Shown here: positions 26,195 to 35,297 of the stretch, piece after piece
Numbering within the stretch: position 1 is the stretch's first letter
Layout: each line of letters begins with the position of its first letter
From: Desulfocicer sp963675955
Lineage (GTDB): Bacteria; Desulfobacterota; Desulfobacteria; Desulfobacterales; Desulfobacteraceae
DNA: 64,000 bases
NCBI GenBank assembly: GCA_963675955.2
Contig: CAXXVR010000002.1
Span: forward strand, 930,001-994,000
Direction: 5' to 3'
Program-made: the position numbers and the translations under genes
Notes under the pieces: model-generated
What the model was told of the DNA's origin: nothing
The model's input: the letters and a program-made list of their open reading frames with translations, nothing else
Database searches by the model: none

Positions 26195-26297
26195 GGGGTC
26201 AGGCTTGTGTTATTGGCATCATTGGATACAGCCTGTGAAAATGCCAAAATCAATGATAATGTTAATAATGTAATTATGACTCCATTGGTACATTGAT
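26195..26297. repeat. Palindromic repeat, copy D (worn, inner part)
   Basis: GGGGTCAGGCTTGTGTTATT and ACAGCCTGTG are clear; the right inner arm is mutated (AATAATGTAATTATGACTCC) and the outer arms are lost. The rest of the 26126-26743 gap holds no credible gene: a 101-codon frame at 26392 has no recognisable feature. Confidence 0.7.
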
Positions 26298-26645
26298 ACC
26301 CCATAGCTATGTTTTACGTTTCATTCCTCTTAATGTCCTTATTATAGTAATAGAGAGTTGTTCATTATATGAATGATCTTCTTTTGCCTGATTGCTTGAC
26401 ATGACCTGCTTTTTTATCTACAACTTTGACAAAATCTTTTTAAATGTAAGCCTGAACCCCGGCCCCCAGGGGTATTTCCGTTGTGATTGCGCCTTAATTT
26501 CTTTGAATATTGTAAAAACGTCCTTGAGTCTGAATCTGCACCAAGAATTATATTTAGTTGAAGGCGCATGTTTAGTTGTTGACAGCCCCAATGGAATTGT
26601 AGTTCACTACGTTTTCAGGTTTACTGAAATAAATGTATTGACTGG

Positions 26646-26667
26646 CTTTGGGATGTGTATCCCAAAG
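26646..26667. promoter_or_regulatory. Perfect small inverted repeat before the carboxylase operon
   Basis: CTTTGGGAT-GTGT-ATCCCAAAG, 9-bp perfect arms with a 4-nt loop, about 75 bp before the ATG at 26744. It could be a repressor or activator site or an mRNA hairpin. No T run follows, so it is not an intrinsic terminator. Confidence 0.45.
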
Positions 26668-26743
26668 GGTGATATTGCACCTGGTGTTTTCCATTGATCG
26701 GTGAACGGCTTAATTAAAATATAGCAAAAGAAAGGGTGATATT

Positions 26744-28297
26744 ATGGGAGTTGTAGCTGATAAAATCAAGGATCTTAAGGAACGGGAAAAAAAGATTCTT
26801 GGCATGGGGGGTGAGAAAGCCCTTGCCAAACGACGTGAACAGGGCAAGCTCAATGCCAGGGAGCGGCTTGATCTGCTTTTTGACCAGGGAAGCTTTCGTG
26901 AAATTGATATGTTTGTAACCCACAGGTGTACCAATTTCGGCATGGAAACAAAAGAAATTCCTGCCGATGGTGTGGTCACCGGCCATGGGCTTGTGGCGGG
27001 AAGAACGGTGTTTGCCTATTCCCAGGATTTCACCTCCCGGGCGGGTTCCATGGGCGAAATGCAGGCCAAAAAAATCTGCAAGATCATGGATCTGGCCATG
27101 AAGGCCGGTGCGCCGGTGGTGGGCATTAACGACTCCGGCGGTGCCCGCATTCAGGAAGGGGTGGATTCCCTGTCCGGATATGGGGAGATCTTTTTTCGTA
27201 ATGCCTCGGCTTCCGGTGTGATCCCCCAGATTTCCGCCATCATGGGACCCACCGCCGGTGGAGCCGTATACTCACCTGCCATGACCGATTTTATTTTCAT
27301 GGTAAAGGATACCAGTTACATGTTCATCACAGGTCCACAGGTGATTAAATCCGTCACCGGTGAGGAAATTTCCTTTGAGGATCTCGGTGGGGCCATGGCC
27401 CACAACGAAAAGAGCGGGGTGGCGCAGTTTGCCTGTGATAATGATGAACACGCCCTGGAAGAGATCCGAACCCTGTTGTCCTATCTGCCTTCCAATAACA
27501 TGGAAGATCCGCCATTAAAACCCACAACGGATGATCCCCATCGCATGGACCCGGCTTTGGATGAGCTGATTCCGGATAATCCCAATCAGGCCTATGATAT
27601 AAAATCTGTTATCAGCTCCATTGTGGATGATGGTGAATTCTTTGAGCCCCACGCCCATTTTGCCAAAAATATTCTCACCTGCTTTGCCAGGCTCAATGGT
27701 CGGCCCATCGGCATCATTGCCAACCAGCCCCTTTTCATGGCCGGCTGTCTGGATATCAACGCCTCGGACAAGGCCACACGGTTTATCCGCTTCTGTGATG
27801 CCTTTAACATTCCCATGCTCACCATTGCCGATGTGCCAGGCTATCTGCCTGGCAGTGACCAGGAGTGGGGTGGCATCATCCGCCATGGAGCCAAACTGCT
27901 GTGGTGTTACTCCGAAGCCACGGTACCCAAGTTGCTGCTCATCACCCGGAAGGATTATGGCGGATCATACCTTGCCATGTGCTCCAAACATCTCGGGGCG
28001 GACATGGCCTTTGCATGGCCCAGTGCCCAGATTGCCGTGATGGGGGCTGAAGGTGCAGCCAATATTATCCATGCCAGGGAAATAAAAGGTGCTGAAGATC
28101 CCGTTGCCAAACGTAAAGAAAAAATTGCTGAGTATGAAGAACTCTTTTCCAATCCCTATTGTGCGGCCGGTCGTGGATATGTGGATGCCGTGATTCAACC
28201 GGCCCAGACCCGTATGCGTCTGATTGATGCCCTGGAAGCACTTGGCACCAAACGAGAGACCCGGCCCGCCAAAAAACATGGTAACATTCCCGTCTAA
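26744..28297 (+). CDS. Acyl-CoA carboxylase beta subunit (propionyl-/methylmalonyl-CoA type)
   Basis: 517 aa. Two crotonase-fold halves with GGARIQEGVDSLSGYGEIFFRN, the oxyanion-forming GPTAGGAVYSPAMTDF and, in the second half, DVPGYLPGSDQEWGGIIRHGAKLL. This is the carboxyl-transferase subunit that moves CO2 between biotin and propionyl-CoA/methylmalonyl-CoA. No biotin carboxylase is nearby; instead a pyruvate/oxaloacetate-type carboxyltransferase with its own biotin domain follows. Together they fit a methylmalonyl-CoA:pyruvate transcarboxylase (12S part), used for propionate or succinate conversion without ATP. A decarboxylase role is the alternative. Confidence 0.88.
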   Translation: MGVVADKIKDLKEREKKILGMGGEKALAKRREQGKLNARERLDLLFDQGSFREIDMFVTHRCTNFGMETKEIPADGVVTGHGLVAGRTVFAYSQDFTSRAGSMGEMQAKKICKIMDLAMKAGAPVVGINDSGGARIQEGVDSLSGYGEIFFRNASASGVIPQISAIMGPTAGGAVYSPAMTDFIFMVKDTSYMFITGPQVIKSVTGEEISFEDLGGAMAHNEKSGVAQFACDNDEHALEEIRTLLSYLPSNNMEDPPLKPTTDDPHRMDPALDELIPDNPNQAYDIKSVISSIVDDGEFFEPHAHFAKNILTCFARLNGRPIGIIANQPLFMAGCLDINASDKATRFIRFCDAFNIPMLTIADVPGYLPGSDQEWGGIIRHGAKLLWCYSEATVPKLLLITRKDYGGSYLAMCSKHLGADMAFAWPSAQIAVMGAEGAANIIHAREIKGAEDPVAKRKEKIAEYEELFSNPYCAAGRGYVDAVIQPAQTRMRLIDALEALGTKRETRPAKKHGNIPV

Positions 28298-28312
28298 TTC
28301 GGAGGCAATATA

Positions 28313-28531
28313 ATGGACAAGAAAAAACTTGCTGCAGCCACGGCGGCAGTATTTACCTACATTAAAACCCAGGAGGAGGCGGCCTTTTTTGCATCCGGCT
28401 GTGCACCTGTCGAAGACACTGCCCCCAAAGCACCTTCTCCGGCTCCGGTGATCTTTAATGCCTGGGGCACTGCAGGACGTACAGATCAGATGCAGGGGCG
28501 TTTTTTAATGCAGACAAGGGTGTTCAGATAA
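28313..28531 (+). CDS. Small protein of the acyl-CoA carboxylase operon
   Basis: 72 aa. MDKKKLAAATAAVFTYIKTQ at the start and WGTAGRTDQMQGRFLMQTRVF at the end, joined by a Pro/Ala-rich stretch. The two ends resemble small subunits encoded beside decarboxylase/carboxylase genes. AATTCGGAGGC gives a good binding site, 15 nt after the beta subunit. It may hold the complex together; that role is inferred. No membrane segment is evident. Confidence 0.7.
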   Translation: MDKKKLAAATAAVFTYIKTQEEAAFFASGCAPVEDTAPKAPSPAPVIFNAWGTAGRTDQMQGRFLMQTRVFR

Positions 28532-28612
28532 ATAAAGAAAACCGCCACTTTCTTTCATGCCCTGTAGTGCATTAAAGGATGTCAGGTGAAAAAATAATTT
28601 AGGAGAGCATAA

Positions 28613-30694
28613 ATGAGTGAACACGGCAAAATAAACATGTGCGAGTTGAATTGTGAAAAAGAGAGGCCTGCTGCCAAAAATCCTCTGAAGATTGAAGACC
28701 TGTCACTGCGTGATGGTCATCAATCTCTTTTTGCCACAAGGGGTAGAACAGAAGACATGATCCCCGTGGCCGAGCGTATGGATGAGATCGGTTTCTGGGC
28801 CATGGAAGTCTGGGGTGGTGCCACCTTTGATGCCATGCACCGGTTTTTAAATGAAGATCCCTGGGAACGTCTTCGTACCCTGAAACGTTATCTGAAAAAA
28901 ACTCCCCTTTCCATGCTGCTCCGGGGGCAGAATCTGGTGGGTTACAGAAACTATGCCGATGATGTGGCGGAATTGTTTGTCAAACGGGCTGCAGAAAACG
29001 GCATGGATGTTTTTCGTACATTTGACGCCCTGAACGATTACCGCAATTTTGAGTGCGTGGTACCTGTCATTAAATCCAGCGGCAAGCATTTCCAGGGCTG
29101 CATCTGTTACTCCCTCACCGAACCCCGCATGGGCGGGAGTGTTTATACGCTGGACTATTACATTAAGAAGGCCAAAGAGCTGGAAGCCATGGGTGCAGAC
29201 AGTATCTGCATTAAAGATATGGCAGGTCTCATGGCCCCCTATGATGCCTATGAGCTGATTAAGGCCCTGAAGGAAAATGTTAAACCACTGATTCATCTGC
29301 ACAGCCATTTCACTTCGGGCATGGCAGCCATGACCCATTTAAAGGCCGTGGAAGCTGGCGTTGATATCCTGGATACCTGCCTGACCCCCTATGCTTACCG
29401 CACCTCCCATCCGGCCCTGGAACCCCTGGTCATGTCCCTCATCGGCACTGACAGAGACACTGGATTTGACATTGAAACTCTGGCTTCCATCAATGGAACC
29501 CTGGAAAAAGAGATTCTGCCCAAGTACAAACACCTGCTTGACGACAGCAAGGTGTCTGTGATTGATATTAATGTACTGCTGCACCAGACCCCGGGCGGCA
29601 TGCTTTCAAATCTGGTGAATCAGCTTAAAGAGATGGATGCCCTGGACAGAATCGGTGACGTGTACAAAGAACTGCCCAAGGTGCGTAAAGATCTGGGACA
29701 GATTCCCCTTGTTACCCCCACAAGCCAGATCGTGGGCACCCAGACCGTTAACAACGTTCTTTTTGATACCAAAGAAGAGCGTTACAAGATGATCACCGCC
29801 CAGGTAAAAGATCTGTGTTACGGACTCTATGGAAAGACCGCAGTTCCCATTGATCCTGAACTTCAGAAAAAAGCCCTAAAGGGGTATGAAAGGGGTGAAA
29901 CCCCCATTACCTGCAAGCCTGCTGAAGTACTCAAGCCTGAACTTGAAGATGCCAAGAAGATCATTGGTGATCTGGCAGTGGATGATGATGATCTTATTCT
30001 CTACACCCTGTTCCCTGTGACGGGTAAAAAGTTTCTCCAGATCAAGTATGGTAAGGAAGCTGTGCCCAATTCCATGAAACCCATCACCATGGAAGAAGTG
30101 GCAAAAAGAGATGAACTTCTCCGCAAGGCAAAGGCCGGACTGCTGGTGGAAAAAACCACCACTGAGGCTCCGGAAAAAACAGATGCCCTTCGCACCTTTA
30201 ACGTGTTTGTGGAAGGCGAGTATTTTGAAGTGGGTGTGGATGAAGTCGGTGGCGCTCCGGTGATTGCCTATGCCCAGCCAGCCCCTGCACCAGAAACTGC
30301 AGCTGCACCTGCATCCACGGCACCCGTTCTTCAGGCAGGCGGTACACCGGGTCTTGTCCCGCCGCCGCCGGCACGAGCTGCTGTACCAAAGCCTGCAGCC
30401 CCTGTAAAACCGGCACCTGCACCCAGCAAACCCAAACCTGCTGCTGCTCCGGCCCCGGCTCCGGCGGCCAGTACCGGTTCAGGCACGGCTGTGAAAGCAC
30501 CCATGCCGGGTATGATCATCAAATATGAGAAAAATGTGGGAGATGTGGTTAAAAAAGGTGATATTGTGGTGATTCTGGAAGCAATGAAGATGGAAAATGC
30601 GCTTCCGGCTCCGGCGGATGGTGAAATTACAGCCATCAATTTTGGTTCCGGTGATTCCGTACCCAAGGATGCCGTTCTGGCAGTTATCGGTTGA
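28613..30694 (+). CDS. Carboxyltransferase (5S type) fused to a biotin carrier domain
   Basis: 693 aa. The N-terminal TIM barrel (about 25-300) has LSLRDGHQSL with metal ligand D34, GGATFDAMHRFL and the metal-binding HLHSHFTSG; a conserved carboxylase domain follows (to about 500). A Pro/Ala-rich linker (about 565-620) leads to a biotinyl domain with the biotin lysine at 659 in EAMKMEN. It matches pyruvate carboxylase subunit B, oxaloacetate decarboxylase alpha or transcarboxylase 5S+1.3S. Beside the CoA carboxylase beta subunit, a transcarboxylase swapping CO2 between oxaloacetate/pyruvate and propionyl-CoA is likely. No membrane decarboxylase beta subunit follows. Confidence 0.9.
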   Translation: MSEHGKINMCELNCEKERPAAKNPLKIEDLSLRDGHQSLFATRGRTEDMIPVAERMDEIGFWAMEVWGGATFDAMHRFLNEDPWERLRTLKRYLKKTPLSMLLRGQNLVGYRNYADDVAELFVKRAAENGMDVFRTFDALNDYRNFECVVPVIKSSGKHFQGCICYSLTEPRMGGSVYTLDYYIKKAKELEAMGADSICIKDMAGLMAPYDAYELIKALKENVKPLIHLHSHFTSGMAAMTHLKAVEAGVDILDTCLTPYAYRTSHPALEPLVMSLIGTDRDTGFDIETLASINGTLEKEILPKYKHLLDDSKVSVIDINVLLHQTPGGMLSNLVNQLKEMDALDRIGDVYKELPKVRKDLGQIPLVTPTSQIVGTQTVNNVLFDTKEERYKMITAQVKDLCYGLYGKTAVPIDPELQKKALKGYERGETPITCKPAEVLKPELEDAKKIIGDLAVDDDDLILYTLFPVTGKKFLQIKYGKEAVPNSMKPITMEEVAKRDELLRKAKAGLLVEKTTTEAPEKTDALRTFNVFVEGEYFEVGVDEVGGAPVIAYAQPAPAPETAAAPASTAPVLQAGGTPGLVPPPPARAAVPKPAAPVKPAPAPSKPKPAAAPAPAPAASTGSGTAVKAPMPGMIIKYEKNVGDVVKKGDIVVILEAMKMENALPAPADGEITAINFGSGDSVPKDAVLAVIG

Positions 30695-30832
30695 TTTTAA
30701 ACGGAGATGATATCAGGCCTGTGATGAGAAACATATTTCTGGCATAGTCCTGTTGTATCTGATACTGATTGAATGTGGGGGAACCATGATATCACAATGG
30801 TTTCCCCATTTTTATTTGAAAAAGCAGGTGGT

Positions 30833-30863
30833 GGGGTTTGGGTACTGGGTGCTGGGTTTTGGG
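30833..30863 (+). repeat. G-quadruplex-type motif, five G tracts
   Basis: GGGG then four GGG tracts with loops TTT, TACT, TGCT and TTTT. The loops TGCT and TTTT and the following AACAGCAACT are shared with the copy at 23037, so the two are one repeat family. It lies 22 bp before palindromic repeat copy E. Confidence 0.6.
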
Positions 30864-30885
30864 TGCTAACAGCAACTGTTTTTTC

Positions 30886-31053
30886 GGGTTTGGTCACAAT
30901 ATGGGCCACTTTGGGGTGGGATCAGGCTTGCGTTATTGGCATTATCGGTGATTTTGGCCTTTGCACAGGCTGTGGTCGATAACGCCAATAATACAAGCCT
31001 GACCCCTTTGGTCCATTAAATGTGACGGGTGGCCCTTGCTGTGACCAAGCCCG
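30886..31053. repeat. Palindromic repeat, copy E (full length)
   Basis: Starts GGGTTTGGTCACAATATGGG and ends CTTGCTGTGACCAAGCCCG; inner arms GGATCAGGCTTGCGTTATTG and AATAATACAAGCCTGACCCC with CTTTGCACAGGCTGTGG in the centre. It fills most of the 30695-31255 gap; nothing else is seen there besides the G-tract motif. Confidence 0.87.
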
Positions 31054-31255
31054 TTTTTTTCATTGTTCGTTGTGTCGCCAGACCGATATGATCATTATTG
31101 GGAGTTTGATTAAGCCCGGTGTCGTGTCACCAGTGTCTGGTTCTCAAACTTAGTGCTTGAAAAGCCCGGACTCATGATCTATTACAGGGAATGTTTTTTG
31201 TGGCCCGGGGCAGGTGTGTATTGGGGATGAACGAAAAAAGGGAGAAGAGACTGCC

Positions 31256-31876
31256 ATGGAATATTTTTATTCAGTCAGGGAACCAAGGTGTCAGGAGATA
31301 AAAATCAAACGATCCACTTTTATCTGTTCCCTGGCCCCGGTGGATTCCATGGAGGAGGCCAAAGCCTTTATTTCTGCCATTTCCGCCGAACATAAAACCG
31401 CCACCCACAACTGCTGGGCCTATATTGTGGGGGAGGCCGGTGAGATGTTTCATTCTTCGGACAATGGAGAACCTGCCGGAACAGCGGGTAAACCCATGCT
31501 CAACGTGCTTCAGCGGCATAACATGACCCGGATTGCCGCCGTGGTGACACGGTATTTTGGTGGGGTCAAGCTGGGAATTCGGGGGCTTATTGATGCCTAT
31601 GGCCAGTCCGTTGAAGCGGCATTGGCCATGGAAAAACTCATGAAACTTGTGAAGACCCGCACCTATCTGGTTACAGTGCCCTATGCCTTTAATGACAGCC
31701 TTTTGTATCAGCTGAACCAGCATGATGCTACGGTATCCCACACGGATTACACGGACAAGGTCATCCATGGGGTGGCGGTGGAAGATCATCTGGCCCCGGC
31801 CCTGGAGAAATTATTGACGGAATTTCAGGACGGGGGAAAGCTTTATTTTGAAGGCCCCCTGGAGGAACCGTCCTGA
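31256..31876 (+). CDS. YigZ/IMPACT family protein (UPF0029)
   Basis: 206 aa from the ATG at 31256 (GGGAGAAGAGA lies upstream; a longer in-frame start exists at 31214). The N-terminal domain with KRSTFICSLAPV, NCWAYIVGEAG, DNGEPAGTAGKPML and VTRYFGGVKLGIRGL is the conserved IMPACT fold; the C-terminal domain is the DUF1949 ferredoxin-like part. The function in bacteria is unclear, possibly RNA or translation related. It is followed by nadE. Confidence 0.92.
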   Translation: MEYFYSVREPRCQEIKIKRSTFICSLAPVDSMEEAKAFISAISAEHKTATHNCWAYIVGEAGEMFHSSDNGEPAGTAGKPMLNVLQRHNMTRIAAVVTRYFGGVKLGIRGLIDAYGQSVEAALAMEKLMKLVKTRTYLVTVPYAFNDSLLYQLNQHDATVSHTDYTDKVIHGVAVEDHLAPALEKLLTEFQDGGKLYFEGPLEEPS

Positions 31877-31914
31877 AGTCAGAGCGGGTTATACTTCACC
31901 CCTATTATTGTTGT

Positions 31915-31930
31915 GGCAGGGCTTTCTGCC
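31915..31930 (+). repeat. Small covarying hairpin, copy 4, before nadE
   Basis: GGCAG-GGCTTT-CTGCC after ATTGTTGT. It lies 23 bp before the nadE ATG and next to its ribosome binding site. The ATGTGGGTT tail seen in the other copies is absent here (ATTGATATTG instead). Confidence 0.45.
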
Positions 31931-31953
31931 ATTGATATTGTACAGGAGAATTC

Positions 31954-32730
31954 ATGGAAAAAATAGCTTCATATATTAAAAGCTGGCTTGTCACCCATTG
32001 CGAATCTGCAGGATTAAAAGGTTTTGTGGTGGGGGTGTCCGGGGGGATTGATTCCGCCGTTACCTCCACCCTTTGCGCCCAGACCGGTAAAAAAACAATT
32101 GTGTTAAATATGCCCATTCACCAGGCTCCGGCCCAGGTATCCCTTTCCGCCGGGCACATTAAATGGCTGGAAGAAACCTATGATAATGTCACTGGGGTCA
32201 CCGTGGATCTGACCCCCTCCTTTCAGGCCCTTTGCACCACCTTGCCCCGGGATATCCAGGACGGGCTGACCATGGCCAACACCCGATCCCGGTTACGCAT
32301 GGTGACCCTGTACTCCTTTGCCGGTCACCACCGCATGATGGTGGCAGGTACGGGCAACAAGGTGGAGGATTTCGGGGTGGGGTTTTATACCAAATACGGG
32401 GATGGTGGCGTGGATCTGTCCCCCATTGCCGATCTGTTTAAAACCGAAGTGTATTCCATGGGGAGGTTCTTAGGAGTAAATGAGGCCATCCTGGCCGCTG
32501 CCCCCACCGATGGCTTGTGGGAGGATGATCGCACCGACGAATCCCAGATCGGGGCAAGCTATCCCGAACTGGAGTGGGCAATGACCTTTGAAGAAACCTC
32601 CGGTGATACGACTGATCTCACAGATCGTCAGAAAAAAGTGCTGGATATTTACAGGGGATTTCACAAGGCCAATAAACATAAGATGGAACCCATTCCCGTG
32701 TGCACCATTCCCAGTGAGCTGAGAGAATAA
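31954..32730 (+). CDS. nadE: Ammonia-dependent NAD synthetase
   Basis: 258 aa. Amidates deamido-NAD with ATP and ammonia, the last step of NAD synthesis. The ATP-pyrophosphatase loop SGGIDS is at 29-34; NTRSRLRMVTLYSFA and GTGNKVEDFGVGFYTKYGDGGVDLSPIADLFKTEV are the substrate-binding blocks. No glutaminase domain is attached, so free ammonia is used. ACAGGAG precedes the ATG. Confidence 0.94.
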   Translation: MEKIASYIKSWLVTHCESAGLKGFVVGVSGGIDSAVTSTLCAQTGKKTIVLNMPIHQAPAQVSLSAGHIKWLEETYDNVTGVTVDLTPSFQALCTTLPRDIQDGLTMANTRSRLRMVTLYSFAGHHRMMVAGTGNKVEDFGVGFYTKYGDGGVDLSPIADLFKTEVYSMGRFLGVNEAILAAAPTDGLWEDDRTDESQIGASYPELEWAMTFEETSGDTTDLTDRQKKVLDIYRGFHKANKHKMEPIPVCTIPSELRE

Positions 32731-32757
32731 TAACTAAGATGTGAAAGACGGGAAGCT

Positions 32758-33750
32758 ATGGGTGATTACGAAGGCGATATGACTTCTGGAAACACAGATG
32801 AGACAGATACCGCAACAATCCTGGGGCAGTGCTGGAGAATCTTTGATGCCATTGATGATTATGTCACGATTCTTGACCTTGACAAGCGCATCGTTTCGGC
32901 AAACCATTCCCTGCTTGAGGGATTTCAGGTGGACTTGAGTCAGATTGTCGATTGTAAATGTTATGAAGCCCTGTGGGACAGAGATAAAAATTGTCGTATC
33001 TGTCCTGTGGAGAAAGTACTTGAAGATCTTAAAACCCATACCATTGAGGTGGAGAATCGCCGTATTGGGAAAACATTTGTGATTTCCGCCTCACCGATAT
33101 TTGATGACCATAATGATATCGTGGGCATGGTTCATGTGACCAAGGATATAACGGATCGTAAAAAAGCTGAAAATGCTTTGATTGAAGCACGATCCCAGCT
33201 TGAAGCCCGGGTTGTGGAGAGAACCCGGGAATTAACCATCTTGAACGAGCGATTGTACGCCGAGATTGCGGAACGAAAAAAAGCTGAAGCCGGTCTGATC
33301 AAACGTACTGCTGAGCTTGATTTGAAATCCAAGACCCTTGAAGAGGCTAATATCGCTTTGCGGGTTATTCTTAAAGCCCGGGAAGATGACAAGGATGATC
33401 TTGAGGCCAAAGTACTGGCAAATATGAAAAAGCTTGTGCTGCCCTATCTGGAAAAACTCAATACCACCCGCCTGGATGATTCCCAGCGCACCTGCCTGTC
33501 GGCATTACAGACCAATCTGGAGAACCTGGTTTCTCCGTTTTCCCAGCGACTTTCTTCTCCGTTAGTGAATTTAACCCCCCGGGAAATTCAGATCGCCAAT
33601 CTTATTAAAGATGGCTTTGGCAACAAAGAAATTGCCCGGTTTTTTAATATCTCTTTGCGAACGGTGGAGTTTCATCGGGAAAATATCAGAAAAAAAATCG
33701 GTCTGGTCAATAAAAAGGTCAATTTAAGATCCCAGTTATTGCTGTTTTAA
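32758..33750 (+). CDS. PAS sensor-LuxR DNA-binding regulator
   Basis: 330 aa, soluble. A PAS domain (about 25-130) contains four cysteines, CKCYEALWDRDKNCRICP, that may bind a metal or cofactor. A coiled coil (about 135-215) follows, then a LuxR-type HTH with LTPREIQIANLIKDGFGNKEIARFFNIS-like spacing (about 275-330). There is no receiver domain, so the signal probably reaches the PAS directly. It starts 28 nt after nadE and precedes the DUF6125-DUF2889 cluster, which it could control; no operator is identified. Confidence 0.85.
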   Translation: MGDYEGDMTSGNTDETDTATILGQCWRIFDAIDDYVTILDLDKRIVSANHSLLEGFQVDLSQIVDCKCYEALWDRDKNCRICPVEKVLEDLKTHTIEVENRRIGKTFVISASPIFDDHNDIVGMVHVTKDITDRKKAENALIEARSQLEARVVERTRELTILNERLYAEIAERKKAEAGLIKRTAELDLKSKTLEEANIALRVILKAREDDKDDLEAKVLANMKKLVLPYLEKLNTTRLDDSQRTCLSALQTNLENLVSPFSQRLSSPLVNLTPREIQIANLIKDGFGNKEIARFFNISLRTVEFHRENIRKKIGLVNKKVNLRSQLLLF

Positions 33751-33843
33751 AATCGCTGGTGTTTTACGCATAAGTACCAGCTTTTTACTGGTAGTTTACT
33801 GGTAAAGATTTGGTGTTGTTTTTTGTTGTTAAGAAGGTATTAT

Positions 33844-33916
33844 GGGCTTGTTTATACAAGTCTGATCCCATTGGTCCAACCGTTATTATGACTGGGCAAT
33901 GTTATGACCAAACCCC
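33844..33916. repeat. Palindromic repeat, copy F (internally deleted)
   Basis: GGGCTTG at the left, ACAAGTCTGATCCCATTGG in the middle and AATGTTATGACCAAACCCC at the right. The left inner arm and centre are missing. Confidence 0.6.
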
Positions 33917-34000
33917 AGGTTTTCAAAAGGCGATGTTGGATCTGAAGACTGCTGCTGGCTGCATTGTGGAAATATCAAACACAGAAAGGAAAAATGAGCT

Positions 34001-34747
34001 ATGAACGAAATCGATAAAATTATTGGAGAGGCAGATGACGCGTTGTTGATAAAAAGGGTTGTGGATTCTTTTCGTCGAACGATGACCCATTATGGTCAAT
34101 GGTTTGCAGAGGTGGAGCATCAGCTGGGCATGGAAAAGGCCATGGCAGTTGAGGCTGATGTTTGGGAGGCCAGTTTCCAGAATCAGTTGAAACGCCTGTC
34201 CAAAATTTTTGGTTTTGAAATTAAAGATGGTGTACCGGCCCATCTGCATACACTCTCCCGTGAACAACTGATTGATCTGCTTAAAAATCTGGGGATTAAC
34301 TGGTTGGCCAACGATGGTATCTGGTTCCAGGCGGTGGAGAAAAAATATGGCATGAACGATGCCAAACGCTGTAATGACTCCTGCTGGACACGGTATTCTC
34401 CCTTTGAGGCAGAACGGATTAAACAGTTGCTTGAATTGCCGGAACAGGGGGGAATCCCTGCCCTGAAGAAAGCATTGGCTTTCAGAATGTATGCCCTGAT
34501 AAACAAGCAATCCATTGAAGATGTGAATGAAAACTGTATCATCTTTCGCATGAATGAATGTCGGGTCCAGGTGGCAAGGAAAAGAAGGGGGCTTGCCGAC
34601 TATCCCTGCAAAACTGCGGGCCTGGTGGAGTACCCCTACTTTGCCAGTACCATTGATTCACGCATTGTCACCGAATGTGTGGGGTGTCCCCCGGACCCAC
34701 ATCCTGAAGGCTGGTTCTGTGCCTGGAAGTTCACAGTTGTTGAATAG
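34001..34747 (+). CDS. DUF6125-family protein
   Basis: 248 aa, soluble. The C-terminal third has the family pattern ECRVQVARKRRGLADYPCK, VEYPYFASTIDSRIVTECVGCPPDPHP and FCAWKF, with several cysteines that could bind a metal. The N-terminal part is helical. The function is unknown. It opens a five-gene cluster on the same strand with small gaps (34, 0, 66 and 317 bp). Confidence 0.65.
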   Translation: MNEIDKIIGEADDALLIKRVVDSFRRTMTHYGQWFAEVEHQLGMEKAMAVEADVWEASFQNQLKRLSKIFGFEIKDGVPAHLHTLSREQLIDLLKNLGINWLANDGIWFQAVEKKYGMNDAKRCNDSCWTRYSPFEAERIKQLLELPEQGGIPALKKALAFRMYALINKQSIEDVNENCIIFRMNECRVQVARKRRGLADYPCKTAGLVEYPYFASTIDSRIVTECVGCPPDPHPEGWFCAWKFTVVE

Positions 34748-34781
34748 AATGCCTGTTGGGTAAAAACAAGGAGACCTTGCC

Positions 34782-35297
34782 ATGTCGAACAATATTCTTA
34801 AATTTGCCATGAATCGCAATACCAGTGTAGAAAAAGTCAATGGTGCCAAGCTGCGTTCTGTTTGTCGTTTGCGTGATACCTTGACCGATGCCGAAGTGAT
34901 CATTGAGGTGAAAATGCCGGACATGGAAATCTGTGCCATATCCGGTCATTTTCGTCATGCTTATTTTGGAGAAATTGAAGATCTTGACCGGCGCCTCCAG
35001 GCGGTGATCGGGGTGCGAGTGGCCGCCGGCATGTTGAAAATCATAAAGGGACTCATGGGCGAAGAAGAAAAGATTCAACAGATCGTCTATATGGTGGAGG
35101 AGTGCTGTCACGGCGTGATCTTAACCTTGACCCGGAAAGTGCTCTTAAAAGCACCCGATGACGAAGCTGGCAAGTTTTCCTTTTATTCAAATATGGTCAA
35201 AAAAAGTATCCGCCTCTATGATCGCTGTGCGGCTTTTGCCAAAGGGACCCCTTTGGTTCATGAACTTGAATCTGAAAAGGCAGAAGGAGGGGTGTGA
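34782..35297 (+). CDS. DUF2889-like protein
   Basis: 171 aa. RLRDTLTDAEVIIEVKMPDMEI, a mid region with RRLQAVIGVRVAAGM and ECCHGVILTLTRKVLL fit the DUF2889 pattern (a beta-rich first half, then a helix ending in a Cys/His pair). Its TGA overlaps the ATG of the next gene (TGATG), which carries the same domain, so the two were probably made by duplication and may form a complex. The function is unknown. Confidence 0.65.
   Translation: MSNNILKFAMNRNTSVEKVNGAKLRSVCRLRDTLTDAEVIIEVKMPDMEICAISGHFRHAYFGEIEDLDRRLQAVIGVRVAAGMLKIIKGLMGEEEKIQQIVYMVEECCHGVILTLTRKVLLKAPDDEAGKFSFYSNMVKKSIRLYDRCAAFAKGTPLVHELESEKAEGGV

Noticed and set aside
26392..26697. 101-codon ORF in the gap before the carboxylase operon
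   Set aside because: No ribosome binding site, no recognisable feature, and it overlaps the small inverted repeat.
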